A stretch of 64,000 nucleotides of DNA from Mycolicibacterium brisbanense (lineage in GTDB: Bacteria > Actinomycetota > Actinomycetes > Mycobacteriales > Mycobacteriaceae): positions 19,996 through 83,995 of the forward strand of contig NZ_BCSX01000001.1 in NCBI RefSeq assembly GCF_001570425.1. Direction: 5' to 3'. This document shows, one piece after another, positions 45,601-54,403 of this stretch; the stretch's first letter is position 1, and every line of letters starts with the position of its first letter. The notes under the pieces were generated by a model. It saw nothing but the letters and a program-made list of their open reading frames with translations, was not told the origin of the DNA and ran no database searches. The position numbers and the translations under genes were made by a program.

Positions 45601-47355
45601 ATGAGCTTCTTTGCGACGTGGCCGCGCGGCCGGACCACCGCGCAGACCGCGACCCACGCCGGTGACGGTTCCGCAGCCCTCGACCCGGCACACACCGGTG
45701 ACATCGTGGGTGCGCTGGGCCGAATCACCAAAGGCGACAGCGCACAAGGCCGCAGCTTCTGGCAACGGATGCGCATGCTCGCCGTCATCGTCGGACCAGG
45801 ACTCATCGTCATGGTGGGCGACAACGACGCCGGCGGCGTGGCCACCTACGCCCAGGCAGGCCAGAACTACGGCATGAGCCTGTTGTGGGCACTGGCCCTG
45901 CTGATCCCGGTCCTCTACGTCAATCAGGAGATGGTCGTGCGGCTCGGCGCGGTCACCGGTGTCGGGCATGCGCGGCTCATCTTCGAACGATTCGGCCGGT
46001 TCTGGGGAGCGTTCAGCCTCGGGGATCTGATCCTGCTGAACGCGTTGACCATAGTCACCGAGTTCATCGGTGTCTCATTGGCTTTGGGATTTCTGGGGGT
46101 CCCGAAGACGATTGCGGTACCGGTGGCCGCGGTGCTGTTGTTCGGCGTGGTCGCCGGTGGTTCGTTCCGACGCTGGGAACGGCTGCTGTTCCTGCTGATC
46201 GCGGTGAACCTCGTCATGGTGCCGATGGCGCTGCTGGTGCATCCGAGCATCTCCACCACAGCGCACGGCCTGATCCCGCAGCTGCCGGGCGGGCTCGACG
46301 CCACCCTGCTGATGTTGATCGTCGCGATCGTCGGCACGACTGTCGCGCCATGGCAGCTGTTCTTCCAGCAGTCCAACATCGTCGACAAGCGCATCACGCC
46401 GAATTGGATGCGGTATGCGCGCGCCGACCTGTGGATCGGCATCGCGGTCGTGATGGCAGGCGCCCTGGCCATCATGGCGACAACGGCGTTCGGGTTCGCA
46501 GGCACGGATTTGGTGGGACAGTTCACCGATGCCGGCGCGGTAGCCACCGGCCTGTCCGATCACGCCGGGCGCACAGTGGGTGTGCTGTTCGCGGTACTGC
46601 TGTTCGACGCGTCGCTGATCGGGGCCAATGCGGTCGGCTTGGCCACGACCTACGCGGTGGGCGACGCACTGGGCAGGCGACACTCGTTGCACTGGAAGGT
46701 CAGTCAGGCTCCGGTCTTCTACGGCGCCTATGCCGTGCTCCTGGCGGTGTCCGCGGCACTGGCGTTCAGCCCCGACCACGTGCTGGGTCTGATCACGCTC
46801 GGCGTGCAGGTTCTGGCCGGGGTGCTGTTGCCGTCGGCAACGGTATTTCTGGTGCTGTTGTGCAACGATCGGCCGGTGCTGGGCCCATGGGTCAACAGCG
46901 TCCGGCAGAACATGGCCGCGTGGACCATCGTGTGGTGCCTGGTGCTGCCGTCGCTGGCGTTGACCGCGGCAACCCTGTTTCCCGATGTGTCGGCCGTCGC
47001 GCTCCAGGCCGGCCTGGGGACGGGCGCCGTGCTGGGGTTCGTCGGCGGAGGGATCGTCATCGTGGTGTCCCGGCGTCGGCATGTCAGGCGTCGGGCCCGC
47101 GCGATCTCCTCGGAGTTCGGTGGCATCGACCCGGATGCGGTCGAGGAACTCGACAGCGACACAGCATTGTCGCGTGGTGAACGCGCCGCCGTGCGGCAGG
47201 GTGACCGTGCCTCGTGGCGGATGCCTGCGTTGGCAACGCTGGACCGGCCGACGATGTCGGCGGGTCGCCGAGTCGGACTGTCGCTCCTGCGCGGCTATCT
47301 ACTGCTGGCCACCGTGCTCGTGGTGGTCAAGGTGGTACAGGCCGGAATGTCCTGA
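45601..47355 (+). CDS. NRAMP-family transporter, probable Mg2+ transporter (NRMT/NMgT type)
   Basis: 584 residues with about 11 membrane segments. The SLC11 scaffold is clear (GPGLIVMVGDNDAGG in TM1, VGTTVAPWQLFFQQSNIVDK in TM6), but the metal-site motifs differ from MntH: the TM1 DPGN position reads D76-A-G-G and the TM6 MPH position reads A-P-W. Loss of the metal-selecting Met is known in NRAMP-related magnesium transporters. The upstream M-box supports Mg2+ as substrate. The C-terminal 100 residues form a hydrophilic domain with one last helix. Confidence 0.83.
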   Translation: MSFFATWPRGRTTAQTATHAGDGSAALDPAHTGDIVGALGRITKGDSAQGRSFWQRMRMLAVIVGPGLIVMVGDNDAGGVATYAQAGQNYGMSLLWALALLIPVLYVNQEMVVRLGAVTGVGHARLIFERFGRFWGAFSLGDLILLNALTIVTEFIGVSLALGFLGVPKTIAVPVAAVLLFGVVAGGSFRRWERLLFLLIAVNLVMVPMALLVHPSISTTAHGLIPQLPGGLDATLLMLIVAIVGTTVAPWQLFFQQSNIVDKRITPNWMRYARADLWIGIAVVMAGALAIMATTAFGFAGTDLVGQFTDAGAVATGLSDHAGRTVGVLFAVLLFDASLIGANAVGLATTYAVGDALGRRHSLHWKVSQAPVFYGAYAVLLAVSAALAFSPDHVLGLITLGVQVLAGVLLPSATVFLVLLCNDRPVLGPWVNSVRQNMAAWTIVWCLVLPSLALTAATLFPDVSAVALQAGLGTGAVLGFVGGGIVIVVSRRRHVRRRARAISSEFGGIDPDAVEELDSDTALSRGERAAVRQGDRASWRMPALATLDRPTMSAGRRVGLSLLRGYLLLATVLVVVKVVQAGMS

Positions 47356-47366
47356 GTGCCGGCGGC

Positions 47367-47397
47367 GCCGGGCGGAGCGCATGCAACTCCGCCCGGC
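47367..47397. terminator. Bidirectional hairpin between the convergent NRAMP genes
   Basis: GCCGGGCGGAG (47367-47377) pairs perfectly with CTCCGCCCGGC (47387-47397) around a 9-base loop, 12 bases after the first stop. It can serve both converging transcripts. Confidence 0.65.
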
Positions 47398-47429
47398 ACC
47401 GCGGACACCTGTCACCTCGGCGCTGCCGG

Positions 47430-49064
47430 TCAGTGCGTGAGCTGAACCGCCTTGACAATCAACAGGACTGCGCCGATCACCAGGTAGCTGCGCAGTGCGA
47501 TCATGCCCAGCCGGGTCCCCGGCGACCACTTCACGGGCTCCAGCAGGCTCAGCGGTGGCATGCGCCACGTGGCCTTGTCGGCACCGGCCAACTTGCGGAC
47601 GAGCGCCTCCTGCTCCGGTGAACGCCCGTGGCGCCGCGACATCGAGCGCAACACCACAGCCGCGCCGACCCCCAACACCACCAGCGCCAGCCCCAGGTAC
47701 TCCGCGACCGTGACCACGTTGACGTCCGGGAACAGCGTGGTGGCCATCAGGATGCCCGACAGCAACAACAATGTCCCGACGATCACCGCGGCAACACCGT
47801 TGAGCCAAGGACGGTTCACCCACGGCCCCAACACTTCCCGGTCGTTGCACAGCAGGAGCAGGAACACGCTGGCGCTCGGCAGCAGCAGCCCCGCCAACGC
47901 CTGCACTGCGGTGGTGATCAGGCCGAGCGGCGCACCCGGGATCAGCACGATGATCGCCGCCAATGCCACCATCGCGGTGTAGGACAGGTAGAACGGCTTG
48001 GCGTCGGAGAAACCGCGGTGCAGTGAGTGCTTGAGCCCGAACACATCACCGAAGGCGTAGCTGGTCGACAGCGTCACCGCGGCGGCGCCGACGATCGAGG
48101 CGTCGAGCAGCACGATGGCGAACAGGCCACCGAGAATCGAACTGCTTTGTCCGAGAAGGTGAGCGATGTCGCCCGCGTCGACGAAATTGCCGATGGCGCC
48201 CGCGGATCGCCCGGCCCAGTCACCGGTCATGACGAGCGCTGCGGCACCGAGAACCACGACGACAGCGCCGAGCGCCGTATCGGCCCGCTCGTACCCGATG
48301 AACCTCGGCGTGATCCGCTTGTCGACGATGTTGGACTGCTGGAAAAACAGCTGCCACGGCGCGACGGTGGTACCGACGATCGCAATGATCAGCAACACCG
48401 CGTCGGAGCTCACTCCACCCGAGATACCGGGAACCACAAAGGATTTCGCAGCCCTACCCCACTGCGGATCGGACATGAGCAGCATCGGGATCTGCAGCAG
48501 CGTGATCGCGATGAAGACGAACATCATCCGTTCCCAACGGCGGAAGCTGCCGGTCGCCATGATCGCGACGAGTGCGACGGCCGATGTCGGCACGACAATG
48601 TATTTGGACAGGCCGATATAGTCGGCGGCCAGGCTGATCCCGATGAATTCGGTGACCAGCGTGAGAAAGTTGAGCAGGAACAGGTCGCCGACCGAGAACC
48701 AGCCCCATCCGCGGCCGAAGCGCTCGTTGATCAGCCGGGCGTGGCCGACCCCGGTGACCGCGCCGAGCCGGACGACCATCTCCTGGTTCACGATCAGCAC
48801 CGGAATGAGCAGCAACAGGACCCACAGCAGGCTGTAACCGTAGTTCTGACCGGCTTGCGCGTAGGTGGCCACACCACCGGCGTCGTTGTCGCCGACCATG
48901 ACGATGAGACCCGGGCCGACGATCGCCAGCAGCGTGAGCAGCCGGGTGCGCAAGGTTCTGGGCCGGTCGGTGTCGTTGACGTTGATGCGCCCGAATGCGC
49001 CCTCGATGTCACCGAGGTGGGCCGAATCGAGCACCGCGGTGCGCGGCGTGTCGTTGCCCGTCAT
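47430..49064 (-). CDS. Second NRAMP-family transporter, probable Mg2+ transporter
   Basis: 544 residues, clearly paralogous to the gene at 45601: the N-terminal HxGDIxGAxGRI segment, TM1 GDNDAGG (D59-N60-D61) and TM6 TTVAPWQLFFQQS are shared. It has the same D-A-G-G and A-P-W substitutions at the metal site. The start overlaps the stop of the MgtE_N-CBS gene as TGATG, so expression is coupled to that cytoplasmic protein. The closeness of two paralogues in convergent orientation suggests an inverted duplication. Confidence 0.83.
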   Translation of the reverse strand: MTGNDTPRTAVLDSAHLGDIEGAFGRINVNDTDRPRTLRTRLLTLLAIVGPGLIVMVGDNDAGGVATYAQAGQNYGYSLLWVLLLLIPVLIVNQEMVVRLGAVTGVGHARLINERFGRGWGWFSVGDLFLLNFLTLVTEFIGISLAADYIGLSKYIVVPTSAVALVAIMATGSFRRWERMMFVFIAITLLQIPMLLMSDPQWGRAAKSFVVPGISGGVSSDAVLLIIAIVGTTVAPWQLFFQQSNIVDKRITPRFIGYERADTALGAVVVVLGAAALVMTGDWAGRSAGAIGNFVDAGDIAHLLGQSSSILGGLFAIVLLDASIVGAAAVTLSTSYAFGDVFGLKHSLHRGFSDAKPFYLSYTAMVALAAIIVLIPGAPLGLITTAVQALAGLLLPSASVFLLLLCNDREVLGPWVNRPWLNGVAAVIVGTLLLLSGILMATTLFPDVNVVTVAEYLGLALVVLGVGAAVVLRSMSRRHGRSPEQEALVRKLAGADKATWRMPPLSLLEPVKWSPGTRLGMIALRSYLVIGAVLLIVKAVQLTH

Positions 49065-50383
49065 CAGCCGTGAGCTCCGATGCCCGCCTGGTCGTCGGCA
49101 TCGCGCACGGGACGCGCTGCCGGTTCTCGGCGCCGCCAGTCCTCGGGAATCGTCGCCTCGAGCACATCGTCGACAGTGACGACGCCCAGCACCCGGTCAT
49201 CGTCGTCCACGACGGGAACCAGGTAGAGGTTGTAATCGGCCATCAACAGCGCGATATCGGTGAGGTCCGCGTCAGCGGTGACCCGGACGGGATCGGTGTC
49301 CATCACCTCGGAGACCGCCGTGGTAGCCGCGACCTGGAGCAGCGCGATCACCGAAACGACTCCGGACAGGCGCCGATCCTCGTCCAGCACATGGACTTTC
49401 AGCAGAGCCTCGGGTTGAATGGCGGTGGCAGCGCCGATCGAGGCGAGCGCGTCGGCCGCGGTGGTGGTACCCGCGCACGAGACGTAGTCGACGTTCATCA
49501 GCCCGCCCGCGCTGTCCGGGCTGAAGCCCATCAGAGTCAGCACTTTGGTGCGCTGGGCGGCGGGCATGAGATCCAGCACGCGCCGCCGCCGTGACTGCTT
49601 GAGGTCCGCGACGGTGTCGGCGGCATCGTCGGCGCGCATACGGGCCAGCAGCGTGGCGACGTCGGCATCGGACATGTCACCCAGCAGGCGGCTGGCTTTG
49701 TCCGGATCGAGCTCCTCGAAGACGTCGGCTTCCAGTTCCGGGTTGCTGCGCACCCGATCGAGGATCTCCCCGCTCTCGGCCCGGTCGGCGTCCTCGATCA
49801 GATCGGCGATTTGCGCCGGCTTGAGGCTTCCGACCCGGCCGGAGATCCGGCGTACGGCGACCGAACGGTCATGACCGATCAAGGGCTCGAACGCTTTCCA
49901 GTCGCGGGCGGCATGCCCGCCCGACCCCTTGATGAGGCCGAAGAACCGGGCGGGGCGACGGGTGTCGACCCGGGTGAGCACCCACCCCTCGCCAGTGCTC
50001 TCCAGTTCGACGTCGTAGGCACGGACCAGGTCGGCGGCCGCCACATCGATCAGCCGGTGATCGAGCACGTCGGCCTGGAGCAGCACCTCGCCATCGCGAC
50101 GTTCGAAGCCGCGCAGGTCGATCTTGTTCTTGCCGAGCACAACTCGTCCTGGCGTCAGCGCCTCGACGGCGTCGGTCCCGACGAATACGGCCCGACTCCC
50201 GACTCCGACGACCAGGCCGGTCACCATGGGATACGTGTCGGTCCCGCGCAGTCGCACGATGACGTCCTCGACCTTGCCGACGGCCTCGCCGGACCGGCTC
50301 ACCACCGGCGCCCGTAACAGCTGCGAGAGGTGTATCACCGGTTGCCCAGCGCTTGGCATCTGTGCCGCGTCCAGCTCACTCAT
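49064..50383 (-). CDS. PRC-barrel, MgtE_N and CBS domain protein without membrane part
   Basis: 439 residues. Residues about 15-95 form a PRC-barrel-like domain (VVSRSGEAVGKVEDVIVRL). Residues about 190-290 are an MgtE N-terminal helical domain (ADLIEDADRAESGEIL, FEELDPDKASRLLGDM, LLARMRADDAADTVADL), and 295-415 hold two CBS motifs (GGLMNVDYVSC, VSEVMDTDP, NLYLVPVVDDDDRVLGVVTV). These are the Mg2+-sensing parts of MgtE channels, but the channel helices are absent. It likely gates the coupled NRAMP transporter in response to Mg2+ or ATP. Confidence 0.83.
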   Translation of the reverse strand: MSELDAAQMPSAGQPVIHLSQLLRAPVVSRSGEAVGKVEDVIVRLRGTDTYPMVTGLVVGVGSRAVFVGTDAVEALTPGRVVLGKNKIDLRGFERRDGEVLLQADVLDHRLIDVAAADLVRAYDVELESTGEGWVLTRVDTRRPARFFGLIKGSGGHAARDWKAFEPLIGHDRSVAVRRISGRVGSLKPAQIADLIEDADRAESGEILDRVRSNPELEADVFEELDPDKASRLLGDMSDADVATLLARMRADDAADTVADLKQSRRRRVLDLMPAAQRTKVLTLMGFSPDSAGGLMNVDYVSCAGTTTAADALASIGAATAIQPEALLKVHVLDEDRRLSGVVSVIALLQVAATTAVSEVMDTDPVRVTADADLTDIALLMADYNLYLVPVVDDDDRVLGVVTVDDVLEATIPEDWRRREPAARPVRDADDQAGIGAHG

Positions 50384-50562
50384 CGGGGCTCCTCGAGGCT
50401 AGTAAGGACCGGAAAACCCACTCGGCTGCTGCCGGAACGCGCGTGCTGCCAACGTCATTGGCCGTCCGCGGGGAGCCGCGCCGCCGATGCCCGAATGGAT
50501 GCGGTGCCGCGGGCAGACATATCGCGACACCTCGTATTATTCAAATGGTTCTACAAGTGTAT

Positions 50563-50578
50563 TACCGTATGTACGGTA
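50563..50578 (+). promoter_or_regulatory. Perfect inverted repeat upstream of the DoxX/sigma operon
   Basis: TACCGTA (50563-50569) and TACGGTA (50572-50578) are separated by TG, a typical regulator operator. It lies in an AT-rich patch (50530-50580) of the 306-base gap between divergent genes, about 112 bases upstream of the DoxX-like start, and overlaps a possible -10 (TATTAC, 50559-50564). The cognate regulator is not evident; the rest of the gap shows nothing else. Confidence 0.55.
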
Positions 50579-50689
50579 GCAGACCGCCCCGGTCGGTGCA
50601 TCCCCGGCGAGCAGCCGTCACACCTGCCCGTCCTCAGGTGTCGAACAAGTAGAGACACATTCACCGATCACGCGAGGAGGGGCATCGAC

Positions 50690-51115
50690 ATGACTGCAAT
50701 CACCGCATCGCACGGCACGTCCACACGGGCGGTCGCCTACTGGGTGACGACCGGCCTACTCGCCGCCGAACTGATCGTCGGCGGCATCTGGGACATCCTG
50801 CGCATACCGCTGGTCCGCGATGTTGTCGTCCATCTCGGATATCCCACGTATCTGCTGGTGATCCTGGGAACGTGGAAGATACTCGGCGGTGCCGCGATCC
50901 TGGCGCCGGGATATCCGGTACTCAAGGAGTGGGCGTACGCCGGGGCCTTCTTCGTCTTTTCCGGCGCGGTCGTGTCGCACTTGACGACGGGTAAGGACTT
51001 GCAGGAGCTTGGAGTTCTGGCCGTCGCGCTCATACTCGTCGTCGCATCGTGGGCGTTGCGTCCAGGGTCCCGCCGCGTGAGTGGCAACGCCGGCCGGTCG
51101 GTGTCCGGCCCATGA
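50690..51115 (+). CDS. DoxX-like membrane protein
   Basis: 141 residues from ATG 50690 with GAGGAGGGG upstream. Four hydrophobic segments and the helices beginning TTGLLAAELIVGGIWDILRI and YLLVILGTWKILGGAAILAP match the DoxX_2/DoxX-like family. Members associate with redox or quinone functions. The stop region touches the sigma-factor gene, so the two form an operon, a pairing seen with ECF sigma factors. Confidence 0.82.
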   Translation: MTAITASHGTSTRAVAYWVTTGLLAAELIVGGIWDILRIPLVRDVVVHLGYPTYLLVILGTWKILGGAAILAPGYPVLKEWAYAGAFFVFSGAVVSHLTTGKDLQELGVLAVALILVVASWALRPGSRRVSGNAGRSVSGP

Positions 51116-51138
51116 CAGGGACAGAGGAGTCCGACGCC

Positions 51139-52008
51139 ATGCCCGACAGCTGGGCAGAGCCGTTCGAACGCGCCCGACCGCAGTTGCGGGCGGTGGCCTA
51201 CCGCATGCTGGGTTCGCTCGCCGACGCAGAAGATGCCGTGCAGGAGGCCTGGCTGCGCCTGGACGGCACCGACGCCGCTGCCGTGAACAACATCGATGCC
51301 TGGCTGACCACGGTGGTGGCCCGGATCTGTTTGAACATCTTGCGCGCACGCCGCACCCGGCCGCAGGAAGAATCCCTGCCGACGCTGCCGGACCCGGTGA
51401 TCGATCGGGCCGACGACGTAGACCCCGAACATCAGGCGCTGCTGGCCGATTCCGTCGGATTGGCACTGTTCATCGTCCTCGACCGGCTCGCGCCCGCCGA
51501 GCGCCTCGCCTTCGTGCTGCACGACGTGTTCGCGGTGCCGTTCGACGATATCGCGCCCATCGTCGACCGCTCGGTGCAAGCGACCCGCAAATTGGCGAGC
51601 CGGGCACGTCAGCGCATCCAGTCGGCTGACGCATCGCCGGATGGCGATCTGGCCGCGCAGCGCACAGTCGTCGACGCATTCTTCGCCGCCGCACGCGACG
51701 GCGACTTCGACCAGTTGCTGGCCGCCCTGCATCCCGATGTCGTGCTGCACGGCGACTTCGGGCCGGGCGACAGCCGAACGGAGCGCGGAGCCGACGCGGT
51801 CGCACGCCTTGCCGGGTTGTATGCCCGCGGTGGCGGTTTGGTACACCCTGCCACTGTCAACGGCGCGGCCGGTGCCGTGATCACCATGGCCGACCGAGTG
51901 GCGGCGGTCATGGGATTCGTCGTCGTCGGCGGCAAGATCACCGAGATCGACGTGCTGGCCGAGCCGCGACGACTGTCGCACCTCGACGTCAGCGCGGTGA
52001 TCGAGTGA
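51139..52008 (+). CDS. ECF sigma factor, SigJ/ECF41-like with SnoaL-type C-terminal domain
   Basis: 289 residues from ATG 51139, which has GAGGAG 9 bases upstream; an in-frame ATG at 51112 overlapping the DoxX stop as ATGA is also possible. Region 2 (FERARPQLRAVAYRMLGSLA, DAEDAVQEAWLRL) and region 4 (LAPAERLAFVLHDVFAVPFD, VQATRKLASRARQRI) are clear. The last 110 residues form a SnoaL-like domain (VDAFFAAARDGDFDQLLAAL) with the late NG and G-rich turns typical of ECF41, where it replaces an anti-sigma factor in controlling activity. Confidence 0.87.
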   Translation: MPDSWAEPFERARPQLRAVAYRMLGSLADAEDAVQEAWLRLDGTDAAAVNNIDAWLTTVVARICLNILRARRTRPQEESLPTLPDPVIDRADDVDPEHQALLADSVGLALFIVLDRLAPAERLAFVLHDVFAVPFDDIAPIVDRSVQATRKLASRARQRIQSADASPDGDLAAQRTVVDAFFAAARDGDFDQLLAALHPDVVLHGDFGPGDSRTERGADAVARLAGLYARGGGLVHPATVNGAAGAVITMADRVAAVMGFVVVGGKITEIDVLAEPRRLSHLDVSAVIE

Positions 52009-52567
52009 TACCACCGCGCGGCTGAATGTCTTTGGCGGCTGCGGCAGCTCGCTGTTCCGTATCGGCTCCGTGATCGATCAGCTGACCGTCGGCGGTTTCG
52101 AGATGAGCCCGGACGAACCACTGGAATTTCTCCAGTTCGGCCGCTTGTCCGATCAAGATGTCCTGCGATACCACATCGAGTTCGCCGAGTTCGTCGATCG
52201 CACGGCGGATGTCGACAATGACACCCGTGTAGACCAGATCCAGTGCCGCCAGGTGCGCCTGCGCTGTGTCCCGTCCGATCGAGTAGTCATCCCACGTGCG
52301 GTCCTTCAAAATGGCGCCCGGTGTTCCCAGTGGCGCGGCGCCGAGTGCGGCGATGCGTTCGGCGACCTGATCGGCGAACCCCCGGACCAGCTCCACCTGC
52401 GGGTCGATCATCTGGTGTACGCCAATGAAATTGGGACCCACAACATTCCAATGCACGTGCTTGAGTGTGAGATGCAAGTCGTTGTAGGTGCTCAGCTGCG
52501 TCTGCAACAGGTCGCGGATCCGCCTGCTCGCTGATTCCGTCAGCCCGGGAATGCTGAATTCGGTCAT
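51989..52567 (-). CDS. dps: Dps ferritin-like DNA-binding protein
   Basis: 192 residues from ATG with GAGGAGAAGGGGG upstream. The ferroxidase segment LKHVHWNVVGPNFIGVHQMI and DPQVELVRGFADQVAERIAA, and KDRTWDDYS follow mycobacterial Dps1 closely. Dps stores iron and protects DNA in starvation. The C-terminal tail (about 25 residues) is Ala/Arg-rich but less lysine-rich than Dps1, which could weaken DNA binding. It overlaps the sigma-factor gene tail to tail by 20 bases. Confidence 0.92.
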   Translation of the reverse strand: MTEFSIPGLTESASRRIRDLLQTQLSTYNDLHLTLKHVHWNVVGPNFIGVHQMIDPQVELVRGFADQVAERIAALGAAPLGTPGAILKDRTWDDYSIGRDTAQAHLAALDLVYTGVIVDIRRAIDELGELDVVSQDILIGQAAELEKFQWFVRAHLETADGQLIDHGADTEQRAAAAAKDIQPRGGITRSPR

Positions 52568-52716
52568 CCCCCTTCTCCTCGATCGTTGCCATCACCATCG
52601 GAATACCCGACGGTTCCATAGCGGAATCCCCGTCGGCGCTGGTTTACCCCGTCGCCGCACGGGCACCCAATCACGGAGCACACGAAACGCAACTTGACGC
52701 TGAGGGATGATTACCA

Positions 52717-53823
52717 GTGAAAGCCGAACGGTTTCGCACACTGGCCCGCGCGCACGGGCCATTCGCGTCGGTCTATTACGACGATTCGCACGACACCGAG
52801 GACGCCGCAGAGCAGGAACGGATCCGCCTGAGGCACATCGAGGCGGTGCTGGCGCGTGAAGGCTTGGACGAGCACGTCATCGGCCGCGTCCGGCATGCGG
52901 TACTCGACGGTGAACCCGCCGTCGGGCGAGGCGGACGAGCCGTTGTGGCGTGCCGTGATGCGGTCCTCACCGAGCACCTCGAACACAGCCCACCGGAGAC
53001 CACCGTGCGGGTATCGGATCTTCCCTATCTGATGCCGATCGTGGCGGACACCAAGGTGTCCGAGCCCTACATCGTGGTCTCGGTCGATCACACCGGAGCC
53101 GACATCACGTCACACGACCGGACGGGAGCGCACTCAGAAACAGTCGACGGCGCTGCGTATCCCGTCCATGCCGCGTCGAGCGCCGAGAGTCCCGACTACG
53201 TCGATCCCAAACGGCGCTCACAAGAGGCGGCCCACAAGAACATTCGCGCGGTGGCCGAGCGGGTGTGCGCACTGGCCGACCAATTGCGCCCGGAGGCCGT
53301 CTTCGTCGTGGGCGAGGTGACGTCGCGGGCAGATCTGATGCAAGCTCTCCCCTACCGCGTCGGCCAGCGCGCTGTCGAGATCGCCGCCGGTGCGCGTCAC
53401 TCGATTGACGATGACGCGCTGCGTGCGGACATCGCGCAGTTCTTCACCGACCGCCAGGCGGTGGACATCGCCGCGGCCGCGGAACGCTTCTCGGCCCAGC
53501 GGGACGGCGAAACCGGCAGGGCGACCGAAGGTCTCGCCGGCGTATGTGCCGGGCTGCGCGAGGGTGCCGTGCGCACATTGATCGTCGGCGACCTCGGGGA
53601 CGCGACGGTTCTGACCGACGGCCATGCGCTCGCGCCCGACCCGAACACCATGTTGGAGTTGGGCGCGAGGCGCATGTCCGTCGTTCGGGCCGACGAAGCA
53701 CTACCACTGGCGGCCGTGCTGACCGAGGCAGAGATCGTGCCTGCCGACGCGAGGATCGCTCCCCGGGACGGTGTCTGCGCCGTGTTGCGGTACCGTCGGC
53801 GCGGCAAGGCATCTGAACACTGA
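52717..53823 (+). CDS. Rv2629-like protein (bacterial eRF1-like/baeRF family)
   Basis: 368 residues from GTG with GAGGGA 9 bases upstream. Similarity to M. tuberculosis Rv2629 is strong across the length: GPFASVYYDDSHDTEDA, PAVGRGGRAVVA, VSVDHTGADI, EAVFVVGEVTSRADL, RTLIVGDLGDATV and ADEALPLAA. The fold resembles archaeal/eukaryotic release factor 1 and ribosome-rescue proteins. Rv2629 belongs to the dormancy regulon; here it sits among Dps and hemerythrin genes, but I found no DosR box upstream. Confidence 0.88.
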   Translation: MKAERFRTLARAHGPFASVYYDDSHDTEDAAEQERIRLRHIEAVLAREGLDEHVIGRVRHAVLDGEPAVGRGGRAVVACRDAVLTEHLEHSPPETTVRVSDLPYLMPIVADTKVSEPYIVVSVDHTGADITSHDRTGAHSETVDGAAYPVHAASSAESPDYVDPKRRSQEAAHKNIRAVAERVCALADQLRPEAVFVVGEVTSRADLMQALPYRVGQRAVEIAAGARHSIDDDALRADIAQFFTDRQAVDIAAAAERFSAQRDGETGRATEGLAGVCAGLREGAVRTLIVGDLGDATVLTDGHALAPDPNTMLELGARRMSVVRADEALPLAAVLTEAEIVPADARIAPRDGVCAVLRYRRRGKASEH

Positions 53824-53842
53824 CCGTCCCGGAGAATGCCGA

Positions 53843-54403
53843 TCAGGCCTTGCCGCTGATGGCGTCGCGAGCGCGGTCGAGCATGGCCGCGAACGGCCCC
53901 ACCATGACATTGGCGATCTGGGATTCGACACCGGCATGCGGCCTCGTGGGCGCGATGGCTTCAGCCAACTTCGCGGCGCGGCCCATGCGTTCGAGTTCGG
54001 CTCCGGACAGTTCGGCGCTGAGCTTGGCGAATTCGTCCTTCTCCTCGTGCTCGGCGTGATCGATGACCGCTTGACGCAGTTTCGTCAGCTTGGTGACGAA
54101 CTCCGGGCTGTCGACGTCGAGTTCCTCCAGTTCCGCGAGGACTTTCTTGGCTTCATGTTCTTCCTCCAGCCGGGCCTCGACGACCGTGTCGCCATGGGGC
54201 ACCTTGTGTTTGGCACGAGGATGCACGATTTCCTCCTCCGCGGTCTCGTGCACCGCGAGCAGGCGTCGGAGATCACGGAAGCTCGATTCCCGCTCCTTGC
54301 CGGAGCTGGCCAGGGTTGCCTCGAACAGAGACTTGATCTTTTCGTGCTGACCGATCAGCAGGTCGATCACGTCGGCTTGGGACTTGATGGCTACATCAGC
54401 CAC
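53843..54403 (-). CDS. Hemerythrin HHE domain protein
   Basis: 186 residues from GTG 54403 with GAGGAGG 6 bases upstream. The di-iron ligands form the HHE pattern: GQHEKIKSLF, AVHETAEEEIVHP, EEEHEAKK and DHAEHEEKDEF. Such proteins sense or bind oxygen, NO or iron. It is convergent to the Rv2629-like gene with 19 bases between stops, fitting a stress-defence neighbourhood with Dps. Confidence 0.88.
   Translation of the reverse strand: MADVAIKSQADVIDLLIGQHEKIKSLFEATLASSGKERESSFRDLRRLLAVHETAEEEIVHPRAKHKVPHGDTVVEARLEEEHEAKKVLAELEELDVDSPEFVTKLTKLRQAVIDHAEHEEKDEFAKLSAELSGAELERMGRAAKLAEAIAPTRPHAGVESQIANVMVGPFAAMLDRARDAISGKA

Noticed and set aside
52568..52716. Possible DosR box upstream of the Rv2629-like gene
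   Set aside because: I looked for the GGGAC-N-GTCCC-type palindrome and saw none.
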